Assembly: GCA_905235685.1 (NCBI GenBank)
Contig: CAJOMO010000007.1
Coordinates: 1 to 64,000 of the forward strand
Source of the DNA: an uncultured Selenomonadaceae bacterium
GTDB lineage: Bacteria; Bacillota; Negativicutes; Selenomonadales; Selenomonadaceae
Direction: 5' to 3'
Length of the DNA stretch: 64,000 bases
Program-made: the position numbers and the translations under genes
Notes under the pieces: model-generated
Told to the model about the DNA's origin: nothing
Seen by the model: only the letters and a program-made list of their open reading frames with translations
Databases searched by the model: none
Shown here: piece by piece, positions 60,860-64,000 of the stretch
Numbering within the stretch: the first letter of the stretch is position 1
Layout: every line of letters begins with the position of its first letter

Positions 60860-62093
60860 ATACATTTAGCAAATTAGAAATTTTACCAACAAGATTTTCT
60901 TCCCAAATGTAATTGCCGCTGAATTTTCCCGCACTGCGCGAATCTTCTTCGGAAATAGCCGCGCCATTCATCATATAAATAAATCCGGTTTTGGTTTTCG
61001 GAATAAAAAAAATTCCAGACAACATCCCGAACGCCGCGCCGGTATGTCCAATCAAATTCAGCTCAAAATCTTTGCAAAGTCGCGCAGAACTTTTGCCGTC
61101 AATGAAATAAATTCCTAAGCCGTAGCTTAAAATCGCGCCGCCGTAAGTATTGCCGTTTTTGCCGTTGTAAATCCAATGCGGCGTCAACATAGTTTCAATC
61201 GACTTTTCGCTGAGAATTTTTCTGCCGCGAAAAACGCCGCCATTCATCAGCATTTCCAGCGCGTGCGTCATTTCCTCAAAAGAAATCCTAAGCCCGCCTT
61301 GCGGTGAAAAAATCGTTGCATTCGTCCCTGCGCGATAATTTTTCAAATCGTAGACAGCTTGAAAATTTTCGTCGTAAGGATTTTGCAGGGAAATGGTATC
61401 TTTGGGCGGCTGAATCCCGCGAAAATCATCAGCTTTGCCGTACCAATCGCCGCGTTCGTTCCAAATACCGCGCGGATTTTTTTTCTGGTAAACAGCGCCG
61501 AGCATTTCAAATTCAGCGCGCTCAAAATTGCTCGGAACATAATCAGCCCTGGTTTCCAACTGCGATAAAATATTTTCCCGCTGATAAATATCAAAGCGCG
61601 TGCCGGTCACCGCTTCAATAATCGTACCGAGCAAACCGTAATTCAAATTGCTGTACACGAAAAAATTTTCTTCCGCGCCAAAATGTCCGCCGCCCTCAAA
61701 ATATTTGCCGTCCGGAGTAAAAAATTCTTTAACGCTGACTTCTGGCGGTATGCTGTAAATTTTACCGTCGCGCAGAGTTGACGTATGGCTCGCCAACATT
61801 CGCACGGTGATTTTTTTTTGCGGAAAATGCGGATTGTGCAAGTCAAAATCCAAATACCGGCTAATATCTTCGTCGAGATTAATTTTGCCGCGCTCAACCA
61901 GCTGCAGAATCGTAAAAATCGTAAACATTTTGGAAATAGACGCCGCCCGAAATTTTGTCTGCCGCGTCACCGGCTTATTCAAAAAAATATCGCGCCGCCC
62001 CAAAAATTTTGAGTAAATCTCCGCGCCGTCCCTGTAGACAATCACGCCCAGCCCAGGAACTTTGACGCCGCTGTCACCAATCAGTTCGTCCAA
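60858..62093 (-). CDS. Serine hydrolase of the beta-lactamase/class C family
   Basis: 411 aa from TTG 62093 behind AAGGGGGCG. SxxK motif in RAASISKMFTIF, YxN in FVYSNLNYGLLG and HTG in LIGHTGAAFGM. It has no signal peptide, so it appears cytoplasmic; an esterase or D-amino-peptidase is as likely as a penicillin-binding protein. Divergent from the M15 peptidase gene 54 bases away. Confidence 0.87.
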   Translation of the reverse strand: MDELIGDSGVKVPGLGVIVYRDGAEIYSKFLGRRDIFLNKPVTRQTKFRAASISKMFTIFTILQLVERGKINLDEDISRYLDFDLHNPHFPQKKITVRMLASHTSTLRDGKIYSIPPEVSVKEFFTPDGKYFEGGGHFGAEENFFVYSNLNYGLLGTIIEAVTGTRFDIYQRENILSQLETRADYVPSNFERAEFEMLGAVYQKKNPRGIWNERGDWYGKADDFRGIQPPKDTISLQNPYDENFQAVYDLKNYRAGTNATIFSPQGGLRISFEEMTHALEMLMNGGVFRGRKILSEKSIETMLTPHWIYNGKNGNTYGGAILSYGLGIYFIDGKSSARLCKDFELNLIGHTGAAFGMLSGIFFIPKTKTGFIYMMNGAAISEEDSRSAGKFSGNYIWEENLVGKISNLLNV

Positions 62094-62147
62094 TTTGACG
62101 CGCCCCCTTAATTTTGTTATTATAGCAAAAATTTTTTTCGAGGGGTA

Positions 62148-62747
62148 ATGAGTTTATTGGAAAAAACATTTTGCATTGCCGAAATTGACAACGAAATTTT
62201 TTCGCGAATTGACGGCAAATCTTACAAAAAAAATTGTCCCGTACCGATTGGCGATTTACGCTACTTGAAAATCCTGCATAAAAATTTGAGCGGCGAAATT
62301 TTATCCGGCGAAATGATTTGCCACGCCCAAATTGCCGCCGCGCTCATCGACATTTTCAAAAAACTTTTCACGGAGAATTATCCCATTGAGAAAATCCGGC
62401 TCATTGACGAATACGACGCCGACGACGAACTTTCAATGCGCGATAATAATTCTTCGTGTTTTAATTTTCGCTGTATTTCGCACACGACCGAAATTTCAGC
62501 TCACGGTTACGGGCTGGCGGTTGATATTAATCCGCTTTACAATCCTTACATTAAATTTGTCGATGGCAAGAAAATTATTGAGCCGATAACCGCCGCTGAC
62601 TTCGAAGACCGCGAAAAAATTTTCCCGTACAAAATTACCGAAAATGATTTGTGCTGTAAACTTTTTGCCGAACACGGCTTTTCGTGGGGCGGAAATTGGC
62701 GCGGCAAGAAAGATTATCAGCATTTTTATATTGAAAGGAAGTATTGA
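62148..62747 (+). CDS. M15 family D-Ala-D-Ala carboxypeptidase-like protein
   Basis: 199 aa. Zinc ligands SAHGYGLAVDIN (His-x6-Asp) and DYQHFYIE (His) with the VanY/M15C arrangement. No signal peptide in MSLLEKTFCIAEIDNEIF. Probably trims murein peptides. Followed after 1 base by an OppA-like gene. Confidence 0.85.
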   Translation: MSLLEKTFCIAEIDNEIFSRIDGKSYKKNCPVPIGDLRYLKILHKNLSGEILSGEMICHAQIAAALIDIFKKLFTENYPIEKIRLIDEYDADDELSMRDNNSSCFNFRCISHTTEISAHGYGLAVDINPLYNPYIKFVDGKKIIEPITAADFEDREKIFPYKITENDLCCKLFAEHGFSWGGNWRGKKDYQHFYIERKY

Positions 62748-62748
62748 C

Positions 62749-64000
62749 GTGAAGAAATTTTTGGCAATGGCGCTGTTGATTTTATCGGCGCTAATGACGG
62801 GTTGCGGCGGCGACGAATCCGCGGGCAACGGCAGATTGAGCGTTATGCTGCAGTCAAATATTGTATCTTTGGACAGCGCGCAGGCAACCGACTCGGCGTC
62901 CTTTGAAGTTATCGCTGACTGTATCGACGGTTTGATGCAGCTCGACGCGGACGGCAAAGCTGTTCCGGCTCTCGCGCAGGACTACGACGTTTCTGAAGAC
63001 GGCAGAACTTATACATTTCACCTGCGCGAAGCGATTTGGGCGAATGGCGAAGAAGTTACCGCCGAAGATTTTATTTTCGCGTGGCGGCGTCATTGCGTCG
63101 AATCCAGCAAGTACGCTTACATTATGGGCTCGACCGTTGCCTGCATAAAAAATGCTGACGCCGTTATTCGCAAAGAAATTTCCCCCGAACATTTGGGCGT
63201 TTATGCGATTGGATCAAAAACTTTGGTTGTCGAATTGGACGCGCCGGTTTCGTTTTTCCCGTCGCTGATGTGTTTCCCCGCCTTTTATCCGATTAATGAA
63301 AATTTTTATAACAGCCTCGAAAAAAATTCTTACGGCACAAGCCCCGAAACTTTTTTGTCGAACGGCGCATTTAAGCTTGCCGATTATGTTCCTGGCGCGG
63401 CAAGTATTCAGCTCGTGAAAAATAATTCTTATTGGGACGCCGCCCGCGTTTCTCTGGAAAATCTGCAGTACCAGGTTGTTTCTTCGTCCGATAACGCTTT
63501 GACTGCTTTTAAAAACAAAACTCTGAATTTGGCGGTTATCAACGGCAACCAGGTTGTGAATGTCCAAAATGACCCCGAACTTTCCCAAAATCTGCAGACA
63601 ATTCCCACCGGACTTTTGAATTACCTTTCGTTTAACCAGGACTACAAAAATAATCACGGCGGCGCGCTTGCCAACGCCAATCTCCGCCTTGCAATTTCAA
63701 ACGCCATTGACCGCGAATCTCTCGTTGACAATTACGTTATGAACGGCTCGCAGGCAACTTACACGGCTATTCCGCTCAGATTTGCGGCGAATGCCAAAAC
63801 CGGCGAATATTTTGCCGCCGACCAAAAACAATTTTCTGACGTGGTAAGTTTCGACGTTGAAAAGGCGCGCGGATTTTTGGAAAAAGCTAAATCTGAACTC
63901 GGCGCGGAGAATTTTTCGCTTGAATTGATTTACGCCAATGACAGCGGCGATACCGTTGTGAAAGTCGCGCAGGCAATTAAATCTCAAGTCGAGGGAAATT
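62749..64000 (+). CDS. Oligopeptide ABC transporter binding lipoprotein, 3' end cut by window edge
   Basis: 417 codons visible from GTG 62749 (AAAGGAAG upstream). Lipoprotein signal VKKFLAMALLILSALMTGCG. SBP family 5 features: DYDVSEDGRTYTFHLREAIWANGEEVTAEDFIFAW-type block (here TFHLREAIWANGEEVTAEDF), SNGAFKLADYVPGA and LRLAISNAIDRESL. Operonic with the M15 peptidase, suggesting uptake of cell-wall peptides (inference). Confidence 0.92.
   Translation, partial: MKKFLAMALLILSALMTGCGGDESAGNGRLSVMLQSNIVSLDSAQATDSASFEVIADCIDGLMQLDADGKAVPALAQDYDVSEDGRTYTFHLREAIWANGEEVTAEDFIFAWRRHCVESSKYAYIMGSTVACIKNADAVIRKEISPEHLGVYAIGSKTLVVELDAPVSFFPSLMCFPAFYPINENFYNSLEKNSYGTSPETFLSNGAFKLADYVPGAASIQLVKNNSYWDAARVSLENLQYQVVSSSDNALTAFKNKTLNLAVINGNQVVNVQNDPELSQNLQTIPTGLLNYLSFNQDYKNNHGGALANANLRLAISNAIDRESLVDNYVMNGSQATYTAIPLRFAANAKTGEYFAADQKQFSDVVSFDVEKARGFLEKAKSELGAENFSLELIYANDSGDTVVKVAQAIKSQVEGN

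Overview
The window looks like a chromosome segment of a diderm, anaerobic, motile Firmicute, most likely a Negativicute (Selenomonadales-like); this is inferred from gene content, not from a search. Monoderm-Firmicute genes (codY, ireB, bofA next to recR, DUF1292, mltG, DeoR and DUF815 families) sit beside outer-membrane beta-barrel porins, one with an SLH anchor and all ending in an aromatic residue. Anaerobic metabolism is indicated by a 2-oxoacid:ferredoxin oxidoreductase, a superoxide-reductase-like protein and an aldo/keto reductase with ferredoxin motifs. TTG and GTG starts are common, usually behind a clear GGAGG-type ribosome binding site.

Layout. 0-7.1 kb (minus): a Tat-exported DUF362 protein (cut by the edge), an ABC-F ATPase, bofA, recR, a small zinc-ribbon-like protein, a VOC protein, fabD, fabK, plsX, rpmF and DUF177. 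7.2-11.6 kb: a superoxide reductase homologue, then three porin paralogues with near-identical promoters. 11.7-15.7 kb (plus): an unknown small gene, alaS fused to an amphipathic repeat tail, and a lone mannose-type PTS EIIA. 15.7-28 kb (minus): a long co-directional run: tRNA-Glu/Asp, a DeoR regulator, dapB, a PD-(D/E)XK-like protein, asd, an aminotransferase, ireB-ruvX-DUF1292-mltG, a U32 peptidase, an acetyltransferase, acyP, aroQ, an Xaa-Pro peptidase, efp and hpf. 28-35.3 kb (minus) is a decaying segment: thiD and two ADP-ribosylglycohydrolase paralogues, a broken thiC, intact eno, an internally deleted flavin reductase and a wrecked carboxylesterase. 35.3-40.1 kb (minus): plsY, der, rtcB, DUF512 and DUF1858. 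40.2-48.8 kb (mostly plus): rsmH-ftsL, a TAXI binding protein (minus), codY with a frameshift, flagellin, tRNA-Gly/Asp/Cys, ffh-rpsP-khpA and a DUF815 ATPase. 48.9-64 kb: an aldo/keto reductase, an unknown membrane protein, korDABC, two tandem dCache-like GGDEF proteins, a GIY-YIG protein, clpB, a serine hydrolase, an M15 peptidase and an OppA-type lipoprotein (cut by the edge).

The most interesting signals are not protein families. (1) A roughly 105-bp element occurs three times (7.25, 50.9 and 60.75 kb). It has three successive hairpins whose stems change by compensatory substitution while the loops AAGGAT and CGTGA stay constant, which points to a structured RNA or mobile repeat. (2) Degenerate heptanucleotide repeats (TTAGGGA/TCCCTAT type) lie directly after stop codons at three loci and once in frame inside the DUF512 gene. 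(3) In three places a duplicated, truncated 3' end lies directly downstream of its intact source (porin, Xaa-Pro peptidase, tRNA-Glu). (4) Several genes carry lesions (codY, thiC, flavin reductase, carboxylesterase, TAXI protein), and alaS is fused in frame across a retained ribosome binding site. Single-base lesions should be checked against reads before biological meaning is given to them.
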